NCBI RefSeq assembly: GCF_001625305.1
Contig: NW_017802380.1
Location: 163,168-227,167 of the forward strand
Length of the DNA: 64,000 bases
Source: Branchiostoma belcheri
Taxonomy: Eukaryota > Chordata > Leptocardii > Amphioxiformes > Branchiostomatidae
Direction: 5' to 3'
Shown: positions 34,301 through 47,457 of the stretch, in pieces
Numbering within the stretch: position 1 is the first letter of the stretch
Layout of the letters: each line of letters begins with the position of its first letter
Translations under genes and position numbers: made by a program
Notes under the pieces: generated by a model
What the model was told of the DNA's origin: nothing
Databases searched by the model: none
The model's input: the letters and a program-made list of their open reading frames with translations, nothing else

Positions 34301-37300
34301 TACTGCTAGTAGTTACAACTGTTTCACCACACCAATGCCAGTACTTTCTCGGACACATTCAAGAGAATCCTGTTCATTAAAATTGAAAGTAACATCGATA
34401 TAATTTTTTATCAACTGATCAATGATCAGATTTTTTTGTGTATAATTTCCTGCAATCTAATTCCAGAGTCCAGCCAGTAAGCATGATGATAGCTTTTGCT
34501 TCCCCTTTCCCCAGTTGTATGCTCTTACATGTGTACTACATTGATCTGACTAGAGACTAACTTGTTGCTTGGAAAATGGGATAATCACCTCCCCTCCCTT
34601 TTGTCACCCACCTTTAAAGAAGCCATGATCTATGAGTCATTTGTGTGTAGGGGATAACGAGCCTTCACAATGGATGCACTGATATGTAATTAAGGCTAAT
34701 TTAGAGAAAAGAAGGACATTATACGAACATGGCTTCACTCAGCAGATTCTGCCAAAGAACTATATTAGGAACAACATGCAGTCTGAGATGTTTCACACTA
34801 AACACTTCAAACAATTTTTTTATAATGATTTTGTTTGATTACAATATTGTAAGGTTTTCTTATTGGATATTTTTTTTGGCTCTTCAGCTATTACAAGCTG
34901 CCAAGATCAGATGAAAAAAGTGGTCATTTGCATGTCTTAGAACAATAGCTGACCAGGTTTGACCCCGCATAAGAAAGGTGCTGAAACAGAATAATTACAG
35001 AAAGAAACTTGAATAGAAATTTCATAGAGCATTACACAACTCTTTGCACTGGAGTTGCTAAATGAGGTTTAAACCTCATTTTGTTTATAGAAATCACTCA
35101 GTAACGTATATACCGGGTTTACAGTAACTGTTACATACATGTAGCAGGATTTTGGTAATACTATATATTTTCCTTATAAATGGTTTCATGTGATTTACCC
35201 TGAGCCATAGTAAGAGATTGGCCTGCCAAACCAAAAGTTGGCTTCTATACGTCTTGCTTAAAGTTTGTGATGTGCCACAGACACCACAACCAACTGGATA
35301 TAATATGAGACAAGGACCTTATGTGATGCTATGGATACATTGCCTATCAAATGTGAATACCTCCTTGTGTTTATAGAAAACACTCAGTAACCTGTTTTGT
35401 TCAAAGTTTCTAAAGACTAATTATGCTATCCGAAGGTGACGAGGGAAATAAAAGAACAGGGGTGTAAGGTTACCTGCATTACTATAGCAGCAACAGAACA
35501 ATGACCAGGGCTCTAGCCAGCTCAAAATCTTTTTCCATCCGCCCAGGAGCGAGAATGCTCTGGAGAGAAAATTCTGGATTTGCAAGCCTTCAAAACTCAA
35601 TCTCCCAGATTTCTAGAGGCAAATCAGCGGGCTGTTGTTGATCGACATTATCAATGTTTCTTTACTTCTATCCAACATTTTGTCAATTTTGTCAATCAAG
35701 GTTGATGGATTGGTTTAAAAAAATTTCTGTCACAAATTGTCACAAAGTTTCTGCAATTATCAGAAAATGGGGTGCTGGCTAGAGTCCTGACAAGAATCAT
35801 GCACACAATTACTAAAAAAAGTAATATCATGAACAAGTAACATCATGTTTCCTCTTACCTTACTGAATAGTTGGTCAATATCCTCGTGGGTATGACCAAC
35901 CATGAGGTATGACACTTTTACCTGAAAGAGTGAGGCATGTGACATTTTATACAACAGTACTGTAACAGTTATAATCAGGGGAGGAGAATCTGTTAACTGT
36001 TAAAGTAGATACATGTACTGTGATGTACAAATGTAATTGATGTTGTGAACAGATTGTGAATTTCAGTTATCAGTCTTAGGTTCTCATCAGAATACTTTCT
36101 CAGTGTACTGGGAGATCAGGCATCTTCACATGGAACATCTTAAAATCTATTACTTCCAAAACACATATTTTTTCTGCATTTTTAAGAACAATTGTAAAGT
36201 GTCAAGTTCTAAGATTTATGAACCATCATAATGGTCCCCTTAGAAAGAAACACCTACAGCTAGTATAAACTTTCAAATCTATTGACCTATAGCACATAGT
36301 GTCATATTTACATTGCTGTGGAGACATGCAACTGTGATCAAGGTAATTGTGACCTAAGGTCAGTGAGAAAAGTGAGGTACAACAAACATACCTTCTTCAC
36401 GATGTCGAGGTGCACCAGTGCACAGCAGTAGGCAAGTATCCACCGGTTTTTGCACTCACCAGCTTTATTATCCATCTGGATATAAAGCACGGGAGGTAGA
36501 TGCCCTTCCTTTTCCTGGAAAAGACATGATGTTAAATGTATTATTATATACATTGTATATTAAATGATACTATTAGTGACCTTATGAGTTCAAATGAAAA
36601 ATGAAATTGTAACATGCATTTGATAACAATCAGCAGCTGTGGTGTGTTGGCATTGGGGTGGTTATACGGATACAGATAATGAATGGAAATCTGTCAGTGC
36701 TACACCATATACATAATTTATTATCACTTAATTCTAAATCTGGCTGAAACATGAAATGTATAGTTACCTCTGCAGCCTGGACGAGAATGTCTGTTAGGAA
36801 GTTTAGGGTAAGGTTCGTATCATGGGGATACTGCATATGATCGACCCTTGCATAACACTTCCTTTCTCCATGTGACAGTGCACCAGTGACTTGGGTCTTC
36901 AGTCGCCATAAGCCATGGTCATCCTGTAATGGAAAACAGTTCTACTATAATAATTGTACAACAAGACGTAAGCAGCAATGTCAAGCTTACTTCAGATACA
37001 TGTAACAACAAAAACATTCAAAACATAATGATTCAGAAGTAATCTTTAGTCTCACCTTTGTAGTCTGTGCATAATGGGGCAGCAATGTTGCCTCCTGCAA
37101 CCAAGAAATTTGATCATTAGTTTATATCATCTATGGTATAACAATTTTAGCTGGAGATGAAATGTCTGAACCTCGGATGGAAATGCTCACAACTAGACAT
37201 CTTAGGTTGTAATTGATTTTCATGGCTTCATTGTTTGGTACAAATTATCCTTTATTTTATAGATAATGAATAAAAAAATTACAAGTATCTTTTGAATGTT

Positions 37301-40300
37301 AAAAAGGTCTGAAAACAAACTTACTTGGTCCATGCCATCTATAATGACTGACATGTACTGCTCAGGGTTTCTCCTAGCCTTCCGTGAGTGTTTGTAGTAT
37401 TTCATCCTCTGAAGCCTGTGAATTAGTAAAAAGATGGCAAGACAGCATTAAGAACACATTTCCATATGCCACTGAAGTATGCATTTATCAATTGTTAATT
37501 TGCTCAAGACAAGGATCAATAATATGTGTTTTATGTTTCAAGAATTGCAGATAGTTAAAGTTTAGTTTCAAATTGGAACACAGAAGATCAACCTGGAGAT
37601 TTGCCAGAAAGTAACACCCCCAAACATCCCAAAACTTTCATTTTTCTTTCATTCATATTGACCTGCGGAAAAAAAACTCTTAATCTGAATACACTCAATA
37701 ATAGGATTATTCTTACATGTATTTTGAACATCTTATTAAAATGAACATTAACATGAGACAAATAAATGATTAAAAACTACCAGCAACTCACTTTTGGAGA
37801 AGAATGTGGTGAGACCTTGCATTGCGGACATCTTCTCTGTCTTTCTTATTTCTGGCCTCGAGCAGAGCTTTCTTGATGTTGTCACACATCGTGCATTTTG
37901 CGAATCTGCTGAACTATGAGGGGCAATACACATTTATAAGAAATACGCAATGCATGAAATTTCATCACCTGAACATCTAGAAAACAGACAAAAGTTCTTG
38001 ATGCTTTCCATTGCCCCATTCCCATTCAAAACCAAAATCTTCTTAATCAATATCCTCCTTTCATGCCCTACTCAGATAACAGGGTACCTAGGAAAATTCA
38101 TATCCGAAATCATTACAAAAATGACACCATGTTGTAAATAACTGACACAACTCCAGAATGATCATAGAATGAATCTAATGCAATACTCTCCTCAGAAAAA
38201 CATACCCTTGAGTAACTTTAAGTTTAGTAGATAGAATTTAAATATAGTATAGTTAGTATGGATTAACAGAGTTACTGTTAGAATTGCATTTTTTTTAGTA
38301 TTATAGTGCATGATATTGTTCATTCCAGTTCACTGTCATACATTGTTGTGGTCAGTTGGTTTTTCACGTGCACAGGTAAAACTCATGGTTCCCTTCGTTT
38401 TATTGGCATGTATTTGCAAAATATACTAGTAAAACTTCAATGGAGAATTGTGGCCTATGGACATTTGTTAATTGCTCATCCTTCCAGAAACATCTCATGC
38501 TAACAAACTTTGGGCTGTATCAATGTGCTTTACTGTTAGCCTAAAATGTTTGCAAAACAAACTCTAAACTCAGATCAACTCAGAGATCCTATCTGTCAGA
38601 TGAACATTAGACATGATTCATTTGTCAATAAAGCCCTCTTGTACAATGGAGATACATTAGTGTGACACTTACCTTCGGAATTCTTATGTGTTTGCACTGT
38701 GTTCGCCACACTTTGAAGAACTGTGTTCTTTTCAGTGGTTTGACTGGGTCATCCTTGTTCTCCTCTTGATAGAAGAGATAGACATCATTCATCGTCCAGG
38801 ATGCGGGGAGGAGAATCTGTTCAGAATTCGGCATCTTATCTCCGTCCTTTGCTGCCAACCCTTCCAGCCACACTTGTGCACAAAGGCTTCTCTCTGTGGG
38901 GTAGTCGTTGCCTTGACGGCCGTGTTCTGTGTTTTGGATTTGGCCACACTTGTACTGCTGAAGGTAGCTGTAGTACCTGTATTTTTAGCAACAAATTGGC
39001 AAACATCATGTAGCTGATTTGATATGCTTCAAAAATTATAAACATCATTAGCTGGCATGCATAGTAGGCAAGTTTCAAAATGTTGTGTTGATAGAAGCTC
39101 CTTCGTAAGACCATGGAGGTAGAAACTCCATGGTAAGACCAACAAGATCAATAACAACATTTGTTTCTATGTAATACATTGTATATGAAATAATAAACAA
39201 AACATGCTGGCGTGTTCTGTAGCATGTAATGTTTCAGAGAGACAAAAATTTTTCAGGCACTTTTGCCTGACTCATGGTTTTATCAGCTTGGTTACAAAAC
39301 AATAGCTAATTACAAGACTCTTTGACCCTTTGGCTCAAAGATCCCCTGTGGATGTACTCTACATGAGCTTCATTCTTATGTAAATATGGATGTTTAGAAG
39401 GACAGGTACAAGAGGTGAAAATTGCCTAGTCTTCTCATATGTAAAGTTGAACGGATATTTCTGAAGAAATCTTGTCTGAATTCCAAAACTGATGCAAGCT
39501 TGCGAATAAAAAAAAAGTTGGGCAAAAATTCGCAGTATGGGCAAATTTTTTTTTTAAATGGACAAAAATTCATGCGGGCGCAGATGTCATTCATATAATC
39601 AAATAAACAGCCTAACTCAGATGATACTGACCTTGAAGTACTGATACCATTGAGCTTTATCCAAGCCTTGTGGCATACAGCTTTTCCACTGATGTGGAAT
39701 TTAGGATGGCTTGCACCAGCGTCGCCCATTCTGAAGCTTGTGAGGATGTAGTCCCTTGCTTCTGACTGAGAGCAGTCAATCCAAAAGGCCTTACGACGAG
39801 CTTCAGCCTCCCCGTATGTGAAATGCCTCAGGCACTTCTTTGTGCAGCAGTCTGCTGATAGTATGGCATGGATGGATTCTGCTGAAGTCCTCTCTGTTGC
39901 AATCTTTCCTAATAGTAGTAGGAGGAAAGAGATAGCAAACATCAGACATAGTTTTTGACATAGTTATAGTTCTAGACAGCTACCTTTATCATGGAGACTT
40001 TAGTTATTTTATACACTGTTTCAATGTTCTTTTATGCTTTGTAATTTGCAGTTAGCCTCCGGGCACGGATTTTTCAATAAATTTTTCTTTCATATATAAA
40101 AGCACCTTTCCTTCAAATGCACTGTATTTTCATTACTAACAGTGAATAGTTACTTGTAGATAAGCTTAGGTACTGAGCTCAAGGTAGGTACAGTGACTAT
40201 GCCAAAAGTGGAAGCATGTGTTTGGGAGGGAGTTCCATAATTTAGCTGTTTTATATTACCATGAATATATTGTAATGTTAAACTGTTTATTATTTTGATT

Positions 40301-43300
40301 GGAAGGTCTATTACTATAACTAATGTTGCCCAATTATCCTAAAAATCAAACCTTGAATAAAATTAATGCGATTTAATTCCATAAAGCCTAAATATATAAT
40401 ATTATGTAACTTGTAAGGCAATTATCCTTGTTATTTGTCAGTAAGGCCACACCAATTCAATTTCTTGGTTAACGAATTTTTCTAGAAAAAAAATGGAGCG
40501 GGCGGGCGGGCGAAAAAAAATAAAAATAGGTCTAGGCATCCTATTATGGCCCAAAATGGAACGATAGGAGCCATGAAGTCAACACACCAGGCTGGTACAA
40601 AATCTAAACAATGAATTTTGATCTTTTAATGATACCATTGCATTGAAAGATGGAATAACTGTAACAACTAGGAAGAAAAGGACTGTTTTCAACTGTTCAG
40701 GGCAAAATATGAGCATTCTTCAGTTGATTCTGAATTTTTATTTTTATTTGCAAATCAGAAAAAAATGAAGCGGGCGAATCCGTTAACCAAGAAATTAGAT
40801 TGGTGTGGCCTACGCCAGAGAATATTGCTGCATCATTCTGTAACATTGAACTTTGCTTGGAGATTATCAATGGGCCTAACATGTTCTATGGAGGTCTAAT
40901 GTAATAAAAAAGTCATTACCCAAGATACGACGCCTTGCTCCTTCCTGTTGAGGTTCTTCATTTGATTCCCCAAAGAACTGATGTGTCATGTCTTCCAGTT
41001 CAGGTTCTTTGTTTGTTTCCCCAAAGAACAGATGTGTCATGTCTTCCAGTTCAGGTTCTTCGTTTGTTTCCCCAAAGAACAGATGTGTCACGTCTTCTAG
41101 TTCTAGTGCATCATCTACAAGGAGAAAATAACACTGGTCAGTCCTATATGAACTTTTCACCTCCATGACTGATGTCTGATAATTTGATGCACTTTCTATA
41201 CTAAATTGTCTTTGCTGATACGGAATTCATCCATACTTGTCATAAACATGTAATAGCCACTTCATGCATCAATTATGCATGAATAATAAAAAAATACCAC
41301 ACACGTTCACTAAATTAAATAAAATATGCTAAAATAGATTTCAGGCTGTTAGATTCATGGGGTGAAACAAAGTACAGTATTACTAAAACTGTAATATTAC
41401 CTTCAAGTTGGTCAGACGTAGTCCCCTCTGGTGGTTTATTCTCTTCTCCAATGTCAACGGGTGTTGAAGATAAGTCTTCAATGTCACACTCTGGAAGGGA
41501 GGAAGTTAATAAGAATAAGTTCAGCAACGCAAAGGCTTCTTGGGAAATGTTGCAAATACAAAAGTACATTAATATATAACTATAATCATATAACTTAAAG
41601 ATATTTCCAGCAGTGAAAAAGTGAGTCCTTTCTAAGTCACCAAGAGGGTTGTTATTGTCCTCAATTCTTTGAGCTTGTGTAAGAAATTTCACAAAAATAT
41701 TTTCTACATATTATTCTAAATATCTTTCTACATTCAGAAAATTTTTTTTGGTTGACAATGCATAATATTATTTAAACATTGAAATGTTCCTGTTGCAGAA
41801 TACAATATTTCCAATAGTTTCTGAATGTTTTTAACAGCATTCTATCATTTTTACCTTTATTTACAATTAGTATTTTGTACATGGGTCAGTGGGCTGAGAG
41901 AAAGAAAATCACAAATCCCTGCAAAGAGGGCCGTATGCCTGGATAACAAGCAGACCACTTGCCACAAGGTGCAAGAACTGTGATTTGTTTCTCAGGGTAT
42001 CACTAACGAAACAAATGCAGTTATAGCAGGGCACTGTAACCTCCTTGGTACTAGCATTTAGTCTAGCAATACTGGAGTCTAGAAAAAAATTGTTGAAAGC
42101 AGTCATTGGAGATTGGGTAGAAAGTCTCATCTGTCACAATGGTTTAGGACCACACTGACTTTGAGACTTATTCATTTGGATTGTGACCAGTTCAGTGCTA
42201 CTAGTATGTTTTGCAACTGGCTTTGGTGTGAGTTGGCTGTAGTTCTCTAATAGCCATGACTTTTGATATGCGTAATTAATGAATTAGTAACTAGACCAAA
42301 AGGGAGGATCCGGAGATTTGACAGCATGCAGGGACTATCTCAAGCCTCAGTCAACAGAATTTTTAAAAAAGTACATTTTAGGTACCTTATAAATCTTAGA
42401 AATATTTGTGTTTCCGTATTTTTGAATTTTTTAATTCGAAATGTTAAATGTCGAGTCACCTTGAGGCAGATGAAATCTCCATTGGGCAAAAACTGTGTCC
42501 AGCCAAGGAGCTTTCTTCTTTATGCTTGGTCCAGCTAAGATACTTAGTATCTCCATTACAAGTAGCTGCTCGACTAATGTCCAGCAGAAGCAGACAGAAG
42601 ATTCTAAGCACCTACTTTCATTGGAACAATAACCTAATCTTTAAGTTAAACCATTTGGAAAATTCTGCAAATACTAGCAAATATCTTAAAAACTGAAAGA
42701 AATACAATTGCACTCTTACGCTGGTATTTGAGATGTATTCCAGAAATATTTGTTGTAGCCACTTCCAAATTTTTTTCACAAATATTTAGTACATACATGG
42801 GTATTACTTATTAATTTCAAATATCTAAAACATTTTGGGGAGAAAAATCTGGCTCTGAGTAGACCAATAAGCTTGCAGGAGGATCTTGTCTAACTCTAAG
42901 AAAACATTTAGAATTATTATACTCGAAGTGAGTTATCCGAGTACCAGAGATAAAAATCATGTTAGCCACACTGCAACAATGCTCAGCATCTTCTGCGGTT
43001 CTTTGTAACGAAGCTTTGTAACAGTGGTATTCTGTAGCATGACTGCCTGCATCTTTTTGTAATAAAATTATTAAGACTTAGTGTAAAACAGCTAGCCAAC
43101 CCATTTTGTAAGACTGACTCAGGTATTTCACTTGTCAAGTGGGAGACTTTCTATAATTTGGTTTCAAATGCTACATCTACTAACAGTAACAGTTTCTGAA
43201 GAATTTTATGGAAAGTGCATTTTGAAAGATGATGTATCAATAGTGAAATACTAGTTATACTATTTTTCTGGACCTGAGCTTCAGAGAATATTGAGCTTTA

Positions 43301-44993
43301 GATAGACAATTTGCATGATACATATTACATGTACCAACGAATCTCTCCCATAACAATTGCCCTGAATGACAATGGTAAATAATTTGCACCTTAGCTCCAG
43401 CAAGGACTCCTTTAGGTTCCAGAAATACAATTTGCATAGGAGCTGGCCAATTACTCATACTCTTCTAATACTAGTACCACCATGTTTATAATGGCAGATT
43501 TTGTATGTCTTTGACTCAGAAGATACAAAATATCATGGAAAAATGGCATACATTGCCCATGCCGGTATTATTGCATCTTGCCATAATGAACTTCAGCCAA
43601 GCCTGGGTTCAAGCCAATAACAAACTAGTTGACAAAACCAAGTCTTTTGAAGTAGACACAAACTAAACACAAACTAACCCTACAGCTTTCGATGTACAAC
43701 AAGACAATTGTACAGGTAGAGCAGGTGAAACTGGTAGGATTATCAATGGACCAGCAGTTAATCTTGATATCTTTAAAAAGGAGTTGGATTCACTACTCAA
43801 CAGACCAACAAAACACTACCATTGGCCAAAGACATTCCGCTGTTCATCACACAAGGCTCAGTCTTAATTTCAGTCAGTTAAACTACCATCTATAATTTCA
43901 ACTTTATTGTACTGACTACCATACAATGTCATGTAAATACTAGTAATATTTTCTAGCTCCATGTTCCAACATAGTAGTATCGTAGAACTACCGTAGAACT
44001 TCCTCAGCTACCTGGGACATTCTTGTACAGGTGCACAAAATTCCACAACACTTCAAATCATCAAGCATTAAAAAACACATCAAGGACAGGCTGAAAACGC
44101 AGATGTACACAAACAGACCCCTGCAGCATTGATGGCTTGTATGATGTATGTGATCACCTTGACCTCTGACCTCTCAGCCAATTTTTCCCCTTTTACATTG
44201 CTGCATCAAGGAGGTTTTTCAAAATCAGATTTTAAACCTCCTTGGTTGCGTTAAGGCTAAGGTTAAGTAACAGAGATTTATAGTTATAAATGTATTAGTA
44301 TTATAAGACTTAGTGTTATGATATTAGTATTCGTACATTTAATGTGTTAATAGCTATATATGTAATGATATGTATCATTTTGTAACTTTCTGACTCCAGG
44401 AAGAATAGTGCAGTGTATAATGGAGATCTATCAAAATTCAAAAATTAAACAAACAATTATGATGTTCAAGCAGGGCTCCATCCTAACAGAAAATAGTTTC
44501 CACAAAAGAAGTCTAAAATTACAAAGTTAAAGATAATGTTAACAATTTTCTCATTTCTTGAGCAAACTGGCTGTCACTGTGAGATTGACTGACAGTTGTA
44601 CCCCAACAGTCGCATATACACAAGACTTGGGATAGATGATTACTGAAACCTGAAACATGAAAACAATGATCTTCCTCACACTCAGCTGAACTCTGAAACT
44701 TATGTATCTGGAATATGGATGGGGATAAATGAATATTTTTTTATAACTAAATACATGCATAATACTGAATCAGATATACCTGTTGTACTCTCTTGAAACA
44801 AGTGCTGAATGATCTCTTCAGTCATTTCCAGGTGGATGGCTCTTGCAGCTCGGCATAGGTCTTTATGTTCCGGCCAATGCAGTTCCTGGTGACTTTTGCT
44901 GCAGTAGAAAACATCTTTGCACAGACCGCACCTCTTGAGGGGACAGCCGTCTAGCGCAGGCAGAGCACAGTACTCACACAGAGCCATGGCCAT
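31341..44993 (-). CDS. Transposon ORF2: MYND zinc finger plus DDE-like (GHTHEDIDQ-type) transposase, 858 aa
   Basis: Minus-strand exons: 44993-44780, 41490-41401, 41114-40920, 39908-39632, 38976-38673, 37913-37792, 37415-37325, 37094-37056, 36923-36768, 36514-36392, 35921-35859, 33983-33699, 33486-33172, 31643-31341. They make one frame of 859 codons including the stop. Start: MAMALCEYC at 44993; ATG at 44987 is the alternative. Residues 5-48 are a MYND finger (CEYC ... CGLC ... FYCSKSHQELHW ... HKDLC). Residues 104-155 hold three copies of ELEDMTHLFFGETNEEP. Residues 187-193 are CCTKKC, beginning a conserved block ending in KAVCHKAWIKLNGIS. Residues 367-370 are CTMC. Transposase blocks: IIDGMDQ (D427), YIQMDNKAGECKNRW (D511) and GHTHEDIDQLFS (E550, D551, D553). 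These acidic residues could form an RNase-H-like triad. The C-terminus (about 800-857) is GKGRGTAAA-type basic repeats. I recall this domain from many animal and oomycete proteins (DUF7869, unverified). Confidence 0.88.
31370..31560 (-). repeat. 27-bp in-frame repeat in the ORF2 tail
   Basis: The unit encodes TAAAGKGRG and is repeated about five times, then degenerates to GRGRGRTTGKN before the stop. The tail is Gly/Arg/Lys-rich, resembling AT-hook or RGG-like nucleic-acid-binding tails. Confidence 0.9.
32052..33084 (+). mobile_element. Second copy of the ~1-kb repeat, nested in the last intron of ORF2
   Basis: It aligns end to end with 16861-18131 at very high identity. Differences: no SINE, and an extra ~58 bp at about 32736-32793 beginning TAGCCTGGGTACCATTC, the terminus of the hairpin family at 47356-47457. 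No target duplication is visible. It lies between ORF2 exons 13 and 14, so it inserted into the transposon. Confidence 0.85.
40445..40809. mobile_element. MITE with GGCCACACCAAT termini in ORF2 intron 3
   Basis: The left terminus GGCCACACCAATTCAATTTC and the right (…AATTAGATTGGTGTGGCC when read toward its end) are inverted repeats of about 35 bp including TTGGTTAACG. The interior resembles 24240-24440 (GTCAACACA, ACAATGGATTT, TTGATTCAGA blocks), suggesting a degraded copy there too. Confidence 0.75.
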
Positions 44994-47060
44994 GGTCTTT
45001 TCAGTCACCGAGGCAGCGACACTGAGTCTCAGTTATCCATAAACCTGTAAAAGAAAGAATAGACTTTTTGGTCAAGAGCAATAAAAACTTTCAGTTAATT
45101 ATTGTCAATAGTAAATTTGAAAACTGGAAAATAGAAGCAAATTGATAGGATAAATGATCAGTACATATTTACCATTTTCAGACATGTACACACTGTGACT
45201 GTTGCTTTCTGCTGGGTGATTTCACTTCTGTCTCCAAGACTGTCCATAAGACAACTGCACGGGCAGGCTTGGTGAAGCTCAGTATGCAAATGCTTGGTAC
45301 AGGAATGACAATGGGTGACAGGCCACAAAAATAAAAGACTCAGAGCCTTTCATCAGTTCTGTCAATGCAGTGCAGCATTGTTCAATAATTATTCAAATTG
45401 CTGTATTTTGCAACTTGAAATGCCTTCCTCACAGCTTTACTTTGTAGTCTCAAGGAGATTTTTTAACCTCCTTGGTAGTCTGATAAGTACAATGGCTTGT
45501 AATTTATGTGGGGTCTATAGCCATGCGTGCAGTCAGATAAACTTGCTACAAACCTGAACATTACATTTTGTACTAGAATCTTATGTTCTTGATAATGATT
45601 AACAATGTATATGGTAAAACTCTGATCTTGTTCTGCTGTTTCTACATTTCAAAAGTGTCTTAAAACTTTGAAGAGTGACTAAAATGTACCTTATCAAGCT
45701 AAAGTGCTACTCACACACAAGACCGGTAAACTGCAGTACTGGCAGTATATATGGCCTCTTTTACTCAGTATTTGTCTAAATGGAGGACAAGGTTGGACCA
45801 TTGGACTTGGTTGGACCATGGAGGTAAAAGTCAACAAGGAATGAAACATCCTTGGTTGGACTGAAGGACTGAGTGACATCTTGTCGTATGAGGATTAACT
45901 GAACCAAACTGAACTGATATTATCAGCACTTACAGCTTCGGCTATGCCTGAAACCTGAACAGTCCTTGAGAATGACACTGTTTTTCCACATAGGGGCAAA
46001 TCTGACTGCTGACTCTGGTTTGAATTCTTTTCTCCAGATCTGCTTCTCTTCTGCACAGAACCAAACTGAAGTCTGATAATTTATGATTATAGCTGACTTT
46101 TTACCAGTATGGTATGGTCATTAGTGTAAAAAGTTGTTGACTGGTCATGTGTATGATTTACTAAACCCGTAACCGGTCTGTGGGTGTTTGTATGACATCA
46201 GAAACCATGTGAGGTGGCAGAATCCCAAAACTCAGGCCATTAGGAAAAATAAAATGAAAAATATCAGAATACTAGACTGGATAAGTCCTGAATACCAAAC
46301 TTGAGCGGTGGCTAATTGCTATTAGAGCACACTGGAGGACAGTGGAGTAAATCACATTCCATTCCTACCATGCTAGATCTCCACAACTCATCACCAATGA
46401 TGTCTTTCAAGTATCAAGTATCAAATGTTAATAAAAAAATCATGAAAACACAATATATTTGGTACAACATCATGAATTTATGTTAGTAAAGTTTCTATAA
46501 AAACTTCAAGAATACACACAGCACTATTGTGAAGTGACAAACTGTGAACTCTCATCAACCTGGAAACATATTTTTTGTTCCTGTTTGATTGAAGGCATCA
46601 TAAGACTCTGAGGCCTGACATCAGTTCATGTTCAGCCCCGAGGGCTAATGTTCAAGACCGCGGCCTAACCATTGAGCCCAGACTGCTCATGAATTACCAC
46701 CTACTTGTTAATTACACAGGTGTGAAAATGTGAATTCTCATTAATTCAGTGGTTTTCATGGGGGGTTGATGAGGCTAATTGGATGCGGTCTGGATGCGGG
46801 CTGGCTAACTCAGGCCGCGGGCTAAAGTTTAGGACTGCCAGGCTAAGCTGTTGGGCCTGGCGGTGTGTATTCGAGACCGCAAGGCTTGCAATTTTTAAAG
46901 TCAAATATCTTGATAAATTTTTACATTATGACCATAAAAAAGCAACCTGGTACTGAAGATGGCATGATCTTTCCAATGGTATGCAAAAGATCACTGTACA
47001 TCCAGGAATAACAAAGTTGAAAATCAGGGGTTTCAACATAGCTGTCTCGAAATTCGGAAA
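44994..47060. other. Right arm of the transposon, upstream of ORF2, with subterminal repeats
   Basis: There is no coding sequence apart from a possible 5' exon of ORF2. GC-rich palindromic motifs sit at 46634-46646 (AGCCCCGAGGGCT), 46655-46664 (AGACCGCGGC) and 46812-46823 (AGGCCGCGGGCT), mirroring the left subterminal array. Confidence 0.6.
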
Positions 47061-47091
47061 GTGACATTCCAAAATTGAGGTGACCAGTGTT
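47061..47091 (-). repeat. Right terminal inverted repeat of the 26.9-kb transposon
   Basis: It ends GACCAGTGTT at 47091 and is followed by ACTT. It pairs with 20217-20247, 28 of 31 positions. Confidence 0.9.
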
Positions 47092-47112
47092 ACTTGTCAC
47101 ATATAGATACAG

Positions 47113-47325
47113 TTACTAGAGAATTCTTTCAGCAGTGACAAGTTTTTGAGTATACTATCGTCCAAATTTTCGATGATTATCAGTCCATCTTGAGTGGCCT
47201 AGTCTCCTGCTGTCATGAGACTAGGCCACTCCGTGAACAAAATGGACTGATAGTCATCAAAAATTTGGAGGTTAGTATTCTTAGCCTTCAAAAACTTGTC
47301 ACTGCTGAAAGAATTCTCTAGTAAA
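47113..47325. mobile_element. Hairpin MITE next to the transposon end
   Basis: TTACTAGAGAATTC at the left and GAATTCTCTAGTAA at the right begin arms of about 90 bp. The arms contain TCAGCAGTGACAAGTTTTTGA and GATTATCAGTCCAT and their complements. The centre is GGCCTAGTCTC/GAGACTAGGCC. Confidence 0.85.
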
Positions 47326-47355
47326 AGAATATTAATATATACTTCAAGTACAACT

Positions 47356-47457
47356 TAGCCTGGGTGCCATCCTCTGTAGTTACTGCCGGCTCCCTATTGT
47401 CACTGGCTGTCTAGGTAGGGAGCAGGTGGTAACTACAGAGGATGTCACCCAGGCTAA
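47356..47457. mobile_element. Short hairpin MITE, TAGCCTGGGTG family
   Basis: TAGCCTGGGTGCCATCCTCT pairs with AGAGGATGTCACCCAGGCTA, and the arms continue with GTAGTTAC/GTAACTAC. A related terminus is found at 32736 inside the nested repeat. Confidence 0.85.

Larger units (their letters stand above)
20217..47091. mobile_element. 26.9-kb TIR DNA transposon with two convergent spliced genes
   Basis: The left end begins AACACTGGTCGCATCAATTT. The right end, reverse-complemented, begins AACACTGGTCACCTCAATTT. The first 31 bp match at 28 positions. ACTT sits directly outside both ends (20213-20216 and 47092-47095), a 4-bp target duplication. Inside are subterminal GC-rich palindromes at both ends, ORF1 (+, 23451-30271) and ORF2 (-, 31341-44993). 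Both are open over more than a dozen exons with no internal stops. ORF2 carries RNase-H-like transposase motifs. The element sits between the EOGT stop codon and the 3' end of the GALT-like gene. Several smaller elements have inserted into its introns (27383-27746, 32052-33084, 40445-40809). The superfamily is uncertain: the 4-bp duplication and domain set do not match a class I can name with confidence. Confidence 0.9.

Noticed and set aside
39394-39631. Extension of ORF2 exon 4 beyond the donor (GISTSRSVSSELG...)
   Set aside because: A clean GTCAGT donor at 39631 and the phase-2 join to 38976 give the conserved continuation; the extension is intronic.
41909-42130. Minus-strand 73-codon frame in ORF2 intron 1
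   Set aside because: Exons 44780 and 41490 already join in phase; this frame lacks suitable splice sites and similarity.
20217-47091. Helitron, Maverick/Polinton or LTR element as the identity of the 27-kb unit
   Set aside because: TIRs plus a 4-bp duplication exclude Helitron and LTR types. There is no polymerase, integrase or capsid-like gene as in Polintons.
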